Assembly: GCA_023525975.1 (NCBI GenBank)
Contig: CM042046.1
Span: 39,587,501 to 39,651,500 of the forward strand
Origin: Smallanthus sonchifolius
Taxonomy: Eukaryota; Streptophyta; Magnoliopsida; Asterales; Asteraceae
Reading direction: 5' to 3'
DNA: 64,000 nucleotides
A program made the translations under genes and the position numbers. Under the pieces are notes generated by a model, which saw nothing but the letters and a program-made list of their open reading frames with translations, did not search any database and was not told the origin of the DNA. How positions within the stretch are numbered: the first letter of the stretch is position 1; every line of letters begins with the position of its first letter. This document shows, piece by piece, positions 38,220-49,061 of this stretch.

Positions 38220-41200
38220 TGTGTTCTACCGTGCAGGGACAGCCTAGGAGGCCTGTCAACAACCTCTGGTATGTTGATAGTGGTTGTTCCCGGCACATGA
38301 CAGGAGACATCTCTCAGCTTCACGATATTAAAATGTTTGATGGAGGGTATGTTTTCTTTGTAGGCGATAAAGGTGGGCAAAATACCATGAAAGGTACTAT
38401 TACTAATGGTACTCTCTGTTTTGAAGATGTGAATTTTGTTTCTGAATTGAATCACAGCTTACTAAGTGTGTCTCAAATTTGTGACAAAAAGTTTTCAACT
38501 CATTTTACTGATAAAGAATGTCTGATTTTAAAACCAGGGTTTGTCATCCCTGAGGAGCGGATTTTAATGAGAACACCAAGGTGTAAGGACTCATATTTGC
38601 TAGATATGAATAGTGAGTCAGCTTTAACAAATACTTGCTTGTTTTCAAAAGCATCTGCAAATGATTCCATGCTCTGGCATCGTCGTTTAGGTCACATAAA
38701 TTTGAAAAACCTAAATAGAATTGCTAAAGTAGCACACGTGGTTGGTTTGCCTTTAAAAGAGTTTTGTGAGGTTGAAAAATGTATTTCTTGTGCTAAAGGC
38801 AAACAGCATAAACGACCACACAAACCCAAGCTGTTTAATTAAGTAGAATTTGTTTTACAATTACTTCACATGGATCTGTTTGGTCCCGTAAGTGTGATGA
38901 GTCTTGGAAAGAAATCTTATTGTATTGTTGTTACTGATGATTACTCACGATTTACTTGGGTGTTCCTTTTTAGTAAGAAAAGTGAGACTGCAGAAATTCT
39001 TAGGCAGTTCATGATACTTGTTGAAAATCAACTGAACTTGAAGATCAAGATTGTCAGAAGCGACAACGGGACAGAATTTCGTAACGAAGTTCTTGATAGC
39101 TTTTGTGCTAAAAAGGGAATTGCAAGACAATTCAATGCTGCTAGAACTCCTCAACAAAATGGAGTTGCTGAACGAAGAAATCGTACCCTCATAGAAGCTG
39201 CAAGAACAATGATTTCTGACTCCAAATTACCAGTATTCTTTTGGGCTGAAGCAATCAACACTGCATGTTATGTGCAGAACAGGGTGCTGTTCAACAAGCA
39301 TCAATTGAAGACTCCTTATGAGATCATGTTTAAACAAAATCCGAAAGTCGGTCACTTTAGAGCATTTGGATGCCTATGCACACTGTTGCATAATGATACC
39401 GTTGGGTCCAAGTTTGATGCATAGGCCGATGAATGTTATTTTGTTGGATATTCGTCCAGCAAGACAGCTTACAGAGTGTACAACAAAAGAACAAAGCAGA
39501 TTGTGGAATCATGTTACATTGACTAGCAGGAGCTCAACCAAACCGATGCGGATTCTGGTCCAAATTGGTTATTTGATTATGATTCTGTATTTAAGTTGTT
39601 TAATGTTTATTCTGATGCTTGTGATGTGACAGATGATAGCTTCTACAAATACGACACAGAAGATTACAGAATAGATGAAAAACCTGATCATGCATCACCT
39701 TCATTTTCTAAAGCTTCCGAATCACCCTCTCAAGAGACTGTTGCATCTGGCAGCAGCACTGCTTCACAGGAAGATGATACATCTGGTAGTGATCATTCAT
39801 CACAAGCCTTACTTCCTGAAACAAATGTTATTGAGGAGCCGGTTCCCATAACTGAAGAAGTAGATCAGCATATCACCAACTTACCTGAAACGATACACGA
39901 AGAAGAAATTCCACAATCAAGAATTCATAAAGATCATCCTGTAGAGGACATCATTGGCCCTCTCTCTGACGGGGTGAGAACAAGAAGCAAATCCGGAGTA
40001 ATCAATATCTTCCTATACTTTGCGTTTATATCTCAGGTTGAGCCAAAGAACATTAAAATGGCTTTGAGTGAGGCAAGTTGGGTGGAGGCTATGCAGGAAG
40101 AGCTGATGCAGTTTGAAAAATTGAATGTTTGGGAATTTGTGCTGCTACCACACGGCAAGTTGCCCATCGGTACTCATTGGGTTTACAGAAACAAGAAAGA
40201 TGACAGTGGCATCATTATTCGGAACAAAGCTCGGCTGGTTGTGCAAGGATTTTACCAGCAAGAAGGGATAGATTATGAAGAAGTGTTTGCACCGGTTGCA
40301 AGACTCGAGGCCATCCGAATCTTTTAGGCGTATGCCTCGTATATGAATTTCAAGGTATCTCAAATGGATGTGAAGACAACATTTTTATACGGAAAGGTTC
40401 AAGAAGAGATCTACGTATGTCAACCACCAGGATTTGAAGACCCAAATCATCCACATCATGTCTACAAACTAGATAAAGCTTTGTATGGATTACATCAAGC
40501 ACCACGTGCATGGTATGCCAATCTGACAGAGCACCTTGTTGCAAATGGTTATACTCGGGGAGCCATAGATCAAACACTGTTCATCAAGAAGCGGGGAAAC
40601 GATCTTATTCTTGTCCAAATCTATGTTAATGACATCATCTTTGGATCAACGAATGCTGAACTGTGCAAAGAGTTTGAAGAAGTTATGAAGAAAAAGTTTG
40701 AAATGAGTTCAATGGGAGAGATGGATTTCTTTTTGGGGTTGCAGGTTAGACAGAGTGATGATGGCATTCTAATTCACCAGGAAAAATATGTTAAGGACAT
40801 TCTTTTCAAGTTCAATTTTACTGATTCCAAACCAGCCTCAACACCTACAGCAACACATCCTGTTCTTACTCCAGATCTAGGTGAACCAGGGATTGACCAA
40901 CATCTTTACAGGTCAATGATTGTGTCGTTAATGTACCTGACAGCTAGCCGTCTAGACATCATGTTTGCGGTTTGCCAGTGTGCACGATATCAGGCTAATC
41001 CGAAACTTTCTCACCTTAATGATGTCAAAAGAATTTTTAAATACTTGAAGGGCAAGCCTCGGCTAGGCCTTTGGTATCCAAAAGATTCGGAATTTAGCTT
41101 GTTTGCTTTTACTGACAGTGATCATGGAGGATGCAATCTGGATAGAAAATCCACAACTGGAGGATGTCAGTTTCTGGAGTTTCTGGGGGAGAGACTCGTC

Positions 41201-41574
41201 TCATTGCAGTGCAAGAAACAGACCACCGTTTCGACTGCTACTGCCGAAGCCGAATATGTCGCCGCATCTGCATGTTGCTCCCAGGTTATTTGTATGCAAC
41301 ACCAATTGTTGGATACGGTTTGAATTTCTGTGACTCTCCTATTTTCTGTAATAATGAGGCTGCATTGCAAATTGTTAAGAATCCGGTCCAACACTCTAAA
41401 ACTAAACACAGAGACATTAGAGTGCATCATATTTGTGAATGTTTTGAAAGAAAACTCATGCATCTGGAGCAGGTATCTACTGATAAGAATGTCGTTGACA
41501 TTTTTACAAAGGCTTTTGATTTGGCAAGATTCAACTTTCTGGTTGAATGTTTGAAAATGATTTATTTTGATTAA
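38198..41574 (+). pseudogene. pol: Outer copia pol, inactivated
   Basis: The domain order is as in the nested element. Protease (WYVDSGCSRHMTG) and the GAG-pre-integrase zinc region (WHRRLGHINL ... CISCAKGK) are followed by a TAA at 38840-38842. The integrase core (LHMDLFGP, RSDNGTEF, PQQNGVAERRNRT) is followed by TAGs at 39422-39424 and 39524-39526. The reverse transcriptase has a TAG at 40325-40327, and its active site reads YVND instead of YVDD near 40622-40633. The RNase H (FTDSDHGGC ... TAEAEYVAA) carries a small insertion near 41180 and a frameshift near 41310, with a TGA at 41321-41323. The final frame ends at 41574. The altered catalytic Asp alone would abolish polymerase activity. 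Confidence 0.92.
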
Positions 41575-41658
41575 AAGGTCGCATGCTCGGTCGCCAAAAA
41601 TATTTTTCTTAGTTTTTAGCTTGTTTAAATTTTGATTTATTTCATAAATGCAAAAGTT

Positions 41659-41670
41659 TAGGGGGAGAAA
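41659..41670 (+). other. Second polypurine-like tract just after pol, outer copia
   Basis: AAGTTTAGGGGGAGAAATTT, about 90 bases after the pol stop. It matches the equivalent tract in the nested element. Confidence 0.6.
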
Positions 41671-42206
41671 TTTTCTAAAAACGCCAAAAAGATTTTTCGG
41701 TTTAAGTTTTAGTTTCATCTTTCTATTAAGAAAAATTGAGAACTCTGTCTGTTGGGAAATGATAGTACATCATTCTAGAGGTTGGATCATCTTATGTAAG
41801 GCATGTAGTTGAAAAGATCAGGATCTTAGGGTGATATGTTGACATGCTCTGCTAAAACTGAAAGAATAGCATGAGAGTGTTTCACTTAAACATAAAGATC
41901 ATTACATTAGTGGGGAACATATCATAGATTGGTAGAATATTAATCTTCTGTTAATAATTGAACACTTACACATAAAGGTTGATGAACTGTGGATGAACAT
42001 ACTATCTCTTGATTGCACGAGCCGAGACCCTTCACAAAGGGGTTGCGAGCTGACTTGATTAAAGTCTGTATATATATGTACATAGATAAAAGACATGCAA
42101 TGACATGCAATATGTGAAAAGACACTCGATGAAAGTGCAAAACAAAAATGTGAGCAAAAAGACACGCAATGTTAATGTCGTGCAATAGGAAAAATCAAAA
42201 AGATAT

Positions 42207-42549
42207 GTCTAAAGACGTACATATTAATAAATACTTGTAAAATATTTTTCTTTTTGGGAATGTGTGACTGGAAATGAATCTCTTATCAAGGCATGTAAGT
42301 CCGTAGTGCGATGACCCTGAACATTTACTGTTTCTGAATATGTAAGTCCGTCGTGCTATGTTCTTAATCAAATTTGTTATACGTCTAAAGACGTACATAT
42401 TAATAAATACTTGTAAAATATTTTTCTTTTTGGGAATGTGTGACTAGGAAGGAATCTCTTATCAAGGCATGTAAGTCCGTAGTGCGATGACCCTGAACAT
42501 TTACTGTTTCTGAATATGTAAGTCCATCGTGCTATGTTCTTAATCAAAA
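42207..42549 (+). repeat. Tandem duplication, 176-base period
   Basis: GTCTAAAGACGTACATATTAAT starts at 42207 and again at 42383. Both copies run through to GTGCTATGTTCTTAATCAAA with few differences. Within each copy ATGTAAGTCCGT-GTGC occurs twice, showing an older internal duplication. Confidence 0.9.
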
Positions 42550-43071
42550 TTTTCAGAGATTTCCTGAACAGTTCACATACCCGTGCTAGTTATGCTCTTT
42601 TAGTTATTTTTAGGTGCTCAAAAGATCATGAGGAAGGAAAGGTTTATCCGATATGTTGTGGGGTCCATTCAGTTCATCAAAAACTCATCTAATGCACACT
42701 AAAATAAATGCAGGTTTCTGAGATGTGAGTGTGGGACCCACTAAGTCTTGAATAACTATTACCCAGAAAATATGATAAATTCATTCACTGCTGCTTGTCA
42801 ACTAAGATATAAATGCTTGAGTCTAAGAAAATGAGCGGCTAATAAGTATAGTGTAGTCTACCCTAGGATGATATGATTCCATAACAGAGTCTCTCTCAAA
42901 AATATTGTTTTAAAGCAATCTATTATTTTGAAAAGAACAAAAAGGTTTTATGTTATCGGCTTAATTAAAGTTAGTTTATTTTTGTTATTTTTCTCAATTT
43001 ATCAAAATGACCACGCTTGCTTGACCTGACAATCCAAAGGAAAGAGTTTCTAAAAAGTTCGAGATTCATCA

Positions 43072-43283
43072 GAAGTATGTGGCCGCATACTTTATGTGTG
43101 GTCGCATACTTGAAGGTTGCCTATATATATGCTCGAAGTTTGTGGTTCATATGTATCACAAACCGCATACTTCATTGTTCTCTCAGACGCATACTCCTCT
43201 ATTTGTTCTAAATCAATTGATTTTTTACCTCTGTTTGAAATTGTTGCCATAATCGTGTTCAAGAAGTGTAGGCGATCATCAAG
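43072..43283 (+). promoter_or_regulatory. Putative internal promoter for the extra frame, outer copia
   Basis: GAAGTATGTGGCCGCATACTT and GTGGTCGCATACTT are the same palindromic boxes as in this element's LTR. They lie about 20-50 bases before a TATA box, CCTATATATATGC (43120-43132). A presumed 5' UTR follows, with further CCGCATACTTC boxes, and ends at a donor AAG|GTAAGAG at 43283/43284. Confidence 0.6.
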
Positions 43284-43744
43284 GTAAGAGGATTGACCTT
43301 GAATTCATGATTCTCAAGAAGTTTGAATTTGTTTGACAATAACAGGGACTTTTTGACCAAACTGACTATAAAAAGTCAAGTAAAAACTGAAATTGGTCCA
43401 ATGGTTTTGGTCGCAATTACTTGGCGACCATGAGTCACCCGAAAATCCAAACTAAAAACTCGTTAAAATCCATGAATTTTGATTTTGTTCAAGTTTGCGG
43501 TTAAATAAAAGTTTGCGCTATCTCGAACTTTGCGGTATCTTGAACTTTGCGATATCTCGAAGTTTGCGGTATCTTGAACTTTGCGGTGTCATGAACTTTG
43601 CGGTGTTATTTAAGTTTGCGATTGTTAAACGAACTTTGCGGTATACCTGAAGTTTAATCTTGAAGTTTGCGGTTTAATCTCTTAACCGCATACTTCAAGT
43701 GTGCTAATTCGTTTCCGTAATCTAACTTGACTTGTTGATTGCAG
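43284..43744 (+). promoter_or_regulatory. Putative 5' UTR intron of the extra frame with AAGTTTGCGG array, outer copia
   Basis: 461 bases between the donor AAG|GTAAGAG and the acceptor GTTGATTGCAG. The ATG follows at 43748. Positions 43489-43690 hold about ten copies of AAGTTTGCGG or GAACTTTGCGG, the same unit as in the gag leader. The arrangement parallels the region at 24000-23328 in the nested element. Splicing is predicted only. Confidence 0.6.
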
Positions 43745-43747
43745 GAA

Positions 43748-46676
43748 ATGGCAAACTTAAAATTTGTTAAGGATCACAATGAACCGGCATACTTGGAGGA
43801 CCCACCACAGAATCACAGTGTTTTTGGGTCCATGATAGTGGGATTACGGGCGTCTAGGGTGTTTCATGCTTTGTCTCAACATCGAGACATGTGTGAAGAC
43901 TTCATCAGAGATTTCTGGAGCACCGCATATATTGTCACAGAGAATGATGTGGAAAGGATAGCCGGTACAGTGGCTAGAAAGCGTATTGTAATAACTGAAG
44001 CTATGATAAGAACTTGCTTGAATTTTGGTGATAATCCCGAACATCCTACAAGTTATACTGTCGAACAAATGACTGAAACCTTTCAACGGATGAGTTATGA
44101 AGGAGAACTACCTTCGGTTTTAAAGAGATATCTTCCACCGTATTGGAGATACTTGGCACATGTGGTAAGTCAATGTATTTCGGGAAGAAAAGGAGGCTAT
44201 GATGAGCTAAGTGCCAACATGACATCAATGGTATATGCACTTGTCTCAGGGGAGAACTTTAATTTCTCAAGGGTGGTGTTTGAAGAAATGAAAAGTAATT
44301 TAACTGGGAAGAAGAAGTATGTCTTCTTGATGTATCCTCGATTCCTACAGATGATTATTAACAGAGAACATCCGGAGATGGTTATGACTCAAAGGAGGTT
44401 GCACGTAAAAGTGATGGACAAAAGCATTATGTCCTATATGTGCATGAACAAGCAAGGTTTCTATACCGGCCTGAGACCGTTGGAGAAATTCGGTGCCTTT
44501 CCAGAGACTAACGGTAACCAGCCTCAGCAGCCTCACCCACAGCCACCACCACCACCTCCACATCCACAACAACCACCACCACCACCTCCACATCCATAAC
44601 AACCACCACCACCCACAACAAACTCCTCAGCCTCATCGTATACAAAGACGTGTGCGTCAACATGCTCAAAATCAAGCTGGAGTTCTAATCGTAAATGAGC
44701 TTTTGATTCCAAATGTACAACTTGCTGACGAACACGAGGCTGATCAAAACTTCAACAATGAAGGGCCAATTTATTTTGAAAATCAAGAGAATACAGAAGA
44801 TATGGTCGATCTTAACTTAGATGACTTGATGTTCTCTGACACTGCAACTCAGAGTGTTGCTAGTGAAAAGGGAGATGAGGCTCAGAGTTCATGTACGGCC
44901 AATGTGGAAGAAAAGGAAAGTGAATCTGAAGATGGGTCAGATGGCATTGACTCCTCAGAAACAGAGAGTGAGAAAGAAGAAATGGCCATCAACAAATATC
45001 ACTGAAGCTTACTAATAAAAAGAAAGGCTGCTGGGAAACCTCCTCTCATCAACCGATCTAAACAGAAGAGTGATACTTCCGATGAAGACTATGATTATGA
45101 AGCTGGTCTAATTTCGAGGAAGAGAGCAAAAGCTTCTGTACAACTCCCAAATAAGTCCACACCAATCATCACACCAACCATTCTAGCAAAGCCTGACAAA
45201 GGTAAAGAAAAGATTGCTTATGAGCCAGTGGATGTTCAAGCCCTGCAGCAACGAGTCTTCAGCTTAGAACAAGACTCTTTGGCCTAAGATTCAAAGACTG
45301 AAAAGCTCTCTGCAGACAAAAACACTCTTAGGTCCACCATCAACATCCAAAGTGGTCAGATCCAAAGTCTCAGAGACAATATCAAGTATGTGCTTAAAGA
45401 GTTAAAGAAACTGAAAGAAAAGAAGAGAAAAAGAAAAGGAAGAAAGAAGATGGCTGCAGTGGCAACAATGATAATAAAGGTGATGATGATGGTGATGGTG
45501 ATGATAATGAAGGCAAAAAGGACGACAATGAACAAAGTAAAGACCAAGAAGACCAAGGAACAAGCTCACAAAAGGACATGTCCAGAGCAATGGCCGTTTA
45601 TATTCCCGTGTCAGAAGATAAGGGAGCACAACAGTCTGAAAATGATCTTTCATTTGACTTTGAACAGGGTCTGGATGATTTTCTTAAATCAGACTCCGCG
45701 TTCTCATATAAAAGGGATTCAACTGTGTTGGATGATGATTTTGCAGGAGAGGATCTCTTTGAGGCCGAAGATTTCTTTGACGTAAATATGCCTACCTCTC
45801 CTACATACATCGATGCTCAGGGAAAGGTGATTACCGGCATTGACAGCGATATATTCGCCGAATGTAATTCACCTCCCCAAATGAAGGAAACCACTGACCA
45901 TGTGGATGAACCTAAAGATGCTTCTGAAGCAACATCTTCCACAGGCGGTGCAGATAAAAAGGAAAGTTGGTTCAACTTCATTCCTCTACCAGAAGTTCAC
46001 TATGTCACAGCATCCAATGCACTTAAAAAAGAATAATGATCGTTCTCCCATTCTAAGCTGGATGTATGATAGTGAGAAGCATCTCTATCTAATCAAGAGG
46101 AAAAATGGATGAGTCGAGTATTTTGCTGATAAGCACGACTTTCAATCAATACACAGATATGATCTCAGAACGTTAATCAAGTTTCCCTTCAACAACTTGG
46201 GGAACAATGGAGATGCAAGTTACTTCTTCAAAATTCTTAGAAGAGAATGTGACAATGACTTCAAGGTAATGAAGACGGCTCAGTGCAAGAGGGTGACATC
46301 AAAGTACATGATCAACAGGATCACCCAGAATCCGCTTATAATGGAAGTCTATCCTCCTCCCAAAACGATTGACTGTGTCCCTGTTCATAAGGGACTGTCG
46401 GACAACTCACTGAGTAAGCTGATGTGCTGGTCTTACAGTCCTGTGACTGGTCTTCTAGACATTCACTGTACTAACAGAGAGTTCACAATAGTTGATCCTA
46501 TGGATTTAATGAAGATTGGGAAGGAAGATATAATGAGACCGTCCAAGCAGAAATTGTTCGTGCCAGAAGAAAACGAGAAGGAGACTAAGTCGTTCTTGAA
46601 AGTGATAGCCACGACGTTAGTTCAAGGCCTTTTTGCGGGAGGCGGTAATCACTCAGCAGACGTTGAAATACTCTGA
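43748..46676 (+). pseudogene. Extra reading frame of the outer copia element, broken
   Basis: A homologue of the 959-residue frame at 20446-23325. The N-terminal domain is open from the ATG at 43748 (LPPYWRY, CISGRKGG, NFSRVVF, YPRFLQMIIN) and continues into a His/Pro-rich tract, with a TAA at 44597-44599. The other parts lie in shifted frames. They are an acidic Glu/Ser-rich segment (to about 45005), a basic RKRAK segment near 45120, coiled-coil sequence with a stop near 45288, a Lys-rich tract (45390-45560), an acidic segment (45578-45900), and the C-terminal domain (SWMYDSEKHLYLIKRKNG ... stop at 46674-46676). The same domain order as in the intact copy confirms homology. It has several frameshifts and stops. 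Confidence 0.85.
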
Positions 46677-46695
46677 GTTGCTTGAATGCATTAGC

Positions 46696-46707
46696 CTAGA
46701 GGGAGAT
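46696..46707 (+). other. Polypurine tract before the 3' LTR, outer copia
   Basis: CTAGAGGGAGAT directly abuts the LTR start at 46708. Confidence 0.75.
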
Positions 46708-47090
46708 TGTAAGGATCAAACCTAATAGGCTAACGCATCAATAGATTACTGGGATGTACAGAAAAGTTTTGTGAAGTATGCGGCCGCATACTTCACCCCA
46801 GCCGCATACTTCAAGTATGCGGCTCCCCAACCGCATACTTGGTGTATGCGGCCCAGGCCCAGCCGATTAGCTTAAATAGATGTTTTGATTATTGTAATCG
46901 GTTAAACGAGTTGTTGAACGATTGTATTGTGTATTTCAGTATTCATATCAATATACGAATCGTTTGATTGTTGAATTGTGTCTCATCCTCTTAGATTATA
47001 CCTACAAGTCACGTGTCGAGTCTGTTTCCGCCAGATTCCACACGTTGTTGAAATCGTTGATTGAAGATCCTCAAGAATCCGAACCTTACA
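46708..47090 (+). repeat. 3' LTR of the outer copia element
   Basis: 383 bp. The box cluster at 46772-46851 includes a perfect palindrome, GAAGTATGCGG joined to CCGCATACTTC (46772-46793), better preserved than in the 5' LTR. The target duplication ATAAA follows. Confidence 0.93.
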
Positions 47091-47514
47091 ATAAAGATGT
47101 GTAAATAATATAGATGTATAAAATTAATACTAAATATACATTTAACTATTCTTAGTGTAGATTACAATAAATAAATTTATTTATTTATTTATCATTTAAA
47201 AAAATAAGTATGTGATTGTTTCAAATAAATAAAATAAAAATTATAAACTTTATAAATTTGGTTTTTTTTAAAGGGAGATATTTTACAAAACAAATATCTT
47301 ACTTGGTAATTAATTTTCTTTAATTATTTAAAATTCTAAATTTCTTTTTAAATAACTAATATACAATTTTTAACAATAAAATTCGAAATAAAATGATTTT
47401 TTATTGAAAATTGGCGCTTTCGGTTTTATCTTGCTCAAAATGATGCAAGGTTTATAAAACTAATTTTTTTATAAATTTTGGAGCTTTTAAAACTGATTAA
47501 AAAATATAGACAGG

Positions 47515-47590
47515 CCACCCGGTTCGAACCCGGGTGGTTCCTGTGTGTTCAGATTGTGTTTACCACTGGACCAAGGGAGTTACTTGCGTA
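47515..47590 (-). other. tRNA-like segment in the LTR (A-box and B-box like)
   Basis: In minus sense CTTGGTCCAGTGGTAAAC resembles a tRNA A box, and GGGTTCGAACC, about 45 bases on, matches the B box/T-loop. The arms do not clearly fold into a full cloverleaf, so this is not called as a tRNA gene. Confidence 0.4.
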
Positions 47591-47664
47591 CAAGACCGGC
47601 CCGGTTGACTATTAACATGGAATGAAAGCTAAATGGGTCTGCTGCCCAAGGCACGCACAAAAAG

Positions 47665-47760
47665 AATCTGGTCGGGTGCGGCTATGGGTTTCGAACCCAT
47701 GCCACCTGGTCTGATGGTGTAGTGGCCTAACCAGTCAGACCAGGTGGGTTCGCTGGTCTA
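47665..47760 (-). other. Second tRNA-like segment in the LTR
   Basis: In minus sense GACTGGTTAGGCC (A-box like) is followed by GGGTTTCGAAACCC (B-box like). It is flanked by ACCTGGTCTGA and its inverted copy, which could pair. Confidence 0.4.
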
Positions 47761-49061
47761 TAAAAGAAACCCGATTAGATAACACATACAAGGGTTAAAC
47801 CACATTCCCTCCCCAAATGTAAGAACTGACTAAGAACCCTAATTCCAAATTGATACCGGTCGGTTTTGATAGCTTAAATTGATAAGGGGCTTTTGATCGG
47901 GGCGTGATTACGAATCGAATGCGCTAAGTTTTACCTCGTATGATGGAGTATCGAGCGAGAAAGGCTTGCACGTACTCTCGGTTGGTCTTGATGATCGATA
48001 AGGTTCCAGAAGCGTAATGCCGATCGATTGGTGGTTGAGGGGGTTTGCCAGGGGCTAAGCGAAGGTGTGTGAGTGGGTTAATTGAATTGATTTTTATCTT
48101 AAAGGTCTTGATTTAATTCGGGTTTGAGGATGCCGACGAATAGCTGTGATTACGCGTTAATTCGATCAGTTGTGAATGAATTGAGTCGTGTAATAGGGTC
48201 AGGTACACGCGAGATTAAACCGTGTGTGATTCATGGATCTTAATCGCGTTTAATTTTGTGATTTGAAGCTTGAAGTTACTCGGTTTGACTTTGGGTATTC
48301 AACTCTTTTAAAATTCAAACTCAGCCGCATAATCGGTCAAATTGAGGTGTTAATTTGGCTTAGCAAGGATCGACTATCCATCTAGGATTTATGGCAAGTC
48401 CAAATTCTGTCGGGTTGTGTCACATATGGTGTCAATTCGTAAAGATTTCCAATTTGGTTGACTTCAAAAAGTCAAAGGATGGGGATGGGTTAAGGTTCAA
48501 AAACCTTAATAAGGTCCAAGTTTAGGGTGCAAGGGTTCGATTATAAGGGTGAGGGTTCAAATGTTTAGATGGGGGTGTTCTTTGGTTTAAGAAGGGTCCA
48601 AGACTAATTTTTTTTTATTGAAGTTATAAAATAGTTTTTGTAAAAACTTGAAATCTAACTTATTATTTATTTTATCTTAACTATTTTATATAGAAAATTC
48701 TATTTTTATGAATTAAGTAAAATGGATTATTTGGTACCAATATTTATCTTTATATCTATACATATACATATTTATAGTTAAGTACATAAGCATATATATA
48801 ACTATATATATATATACATTTATATATATATAAATAGATGTAAAATACGAATTTAAAGTTCATAATTTTTATCACAAAGTATATATATAAGTATGTGCTT
48901 ATATAAATATATAAGAGAAAAAAAAACAATGTGTTGTTGTAGAGTTGAAATTGGAAATTGATATACGTTCATAAAATGTTGAATACATACGGGATTTGAA
49001 GTGAAAATATCATTTTTGTAGAAATAGTTTCATGCGGGAAAAGTCATGATGTTACAACACA

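Larger units (their letters stand above)
41575..43070 (+). other. Linker between pol and the extra frame, outer copia
   Basis: No coding sequence is seen. It holds a purine tract (41659-41670) and a 176-base tandem duplication (42207-42549). The promoter-like block at 43072 follows. Confidence 0.75.
17524..47090 (+). mobile_element. Outer SIRE/Maximus-like copia element, full length but inactive, carrying nested insertions
   Basis: TG...CA LTRs lie at 17524-17910 and 46708-47090, with target duplication ATAAA at 17519-17523 and 47091-47095. The order is 5' LTR, tRNA-Met primer site, box-rich leader, gag, pol (protease, integrase, reverse transcriptase, RNase H), long linker, extra reading frame, purine tract, 3' LTR. 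Removing the nested copia (19842-32689) and the gypsy fragment (about 33296-37288) leaves about 12.7 kb, the same size as the nested copia. By eye the LTRs differ at about 4-5% of positions. Stops, frameshifts and a YVND reverse transcriptase show it is dead. Confidence 0.9.
16454..49056 (-). repeat. Solo gypsy-type LTR (minus), split by the nested copia stack
   Basis: In minus sense the LTR starts TGTAACATC at 49056 and ends GGGGTGTGACA at 16454. It is flanked on both sides by ACACA (16449-16453 and 49057-49061), the expected 5-bp target duplication. Without the inserted copia (17524-47095) it is about 3.03 kb, close to the 3.18 kb LTR at 59790-62971. The two share start (TGTAA-ATC), end and internal tRNA-like segments, so they belong to one family or close relatives. 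No internal region is present, so it is a solo LTR formed by LTR-LTR recombination. Confidence 0.85.
47096..49056 (-). other. Right-hand part of the solo gypsy-type LTR
   Basis: AT-rich LTR sequence without a gene. It contains two tRNA-like segments (47515-47590, 47665-47760) and AT microsatellite-like runs near 48790-48840. In minus sense the LTR starts at 49056. Confidence 0.75.

Noticed and set aside
47515..47760. Genuine tRNA genes
   Set aside because: B-box-like sequences are present, but no complete cloverleaf with acceptor stem and anticodon arm could be built, and they lie inside an LTR.
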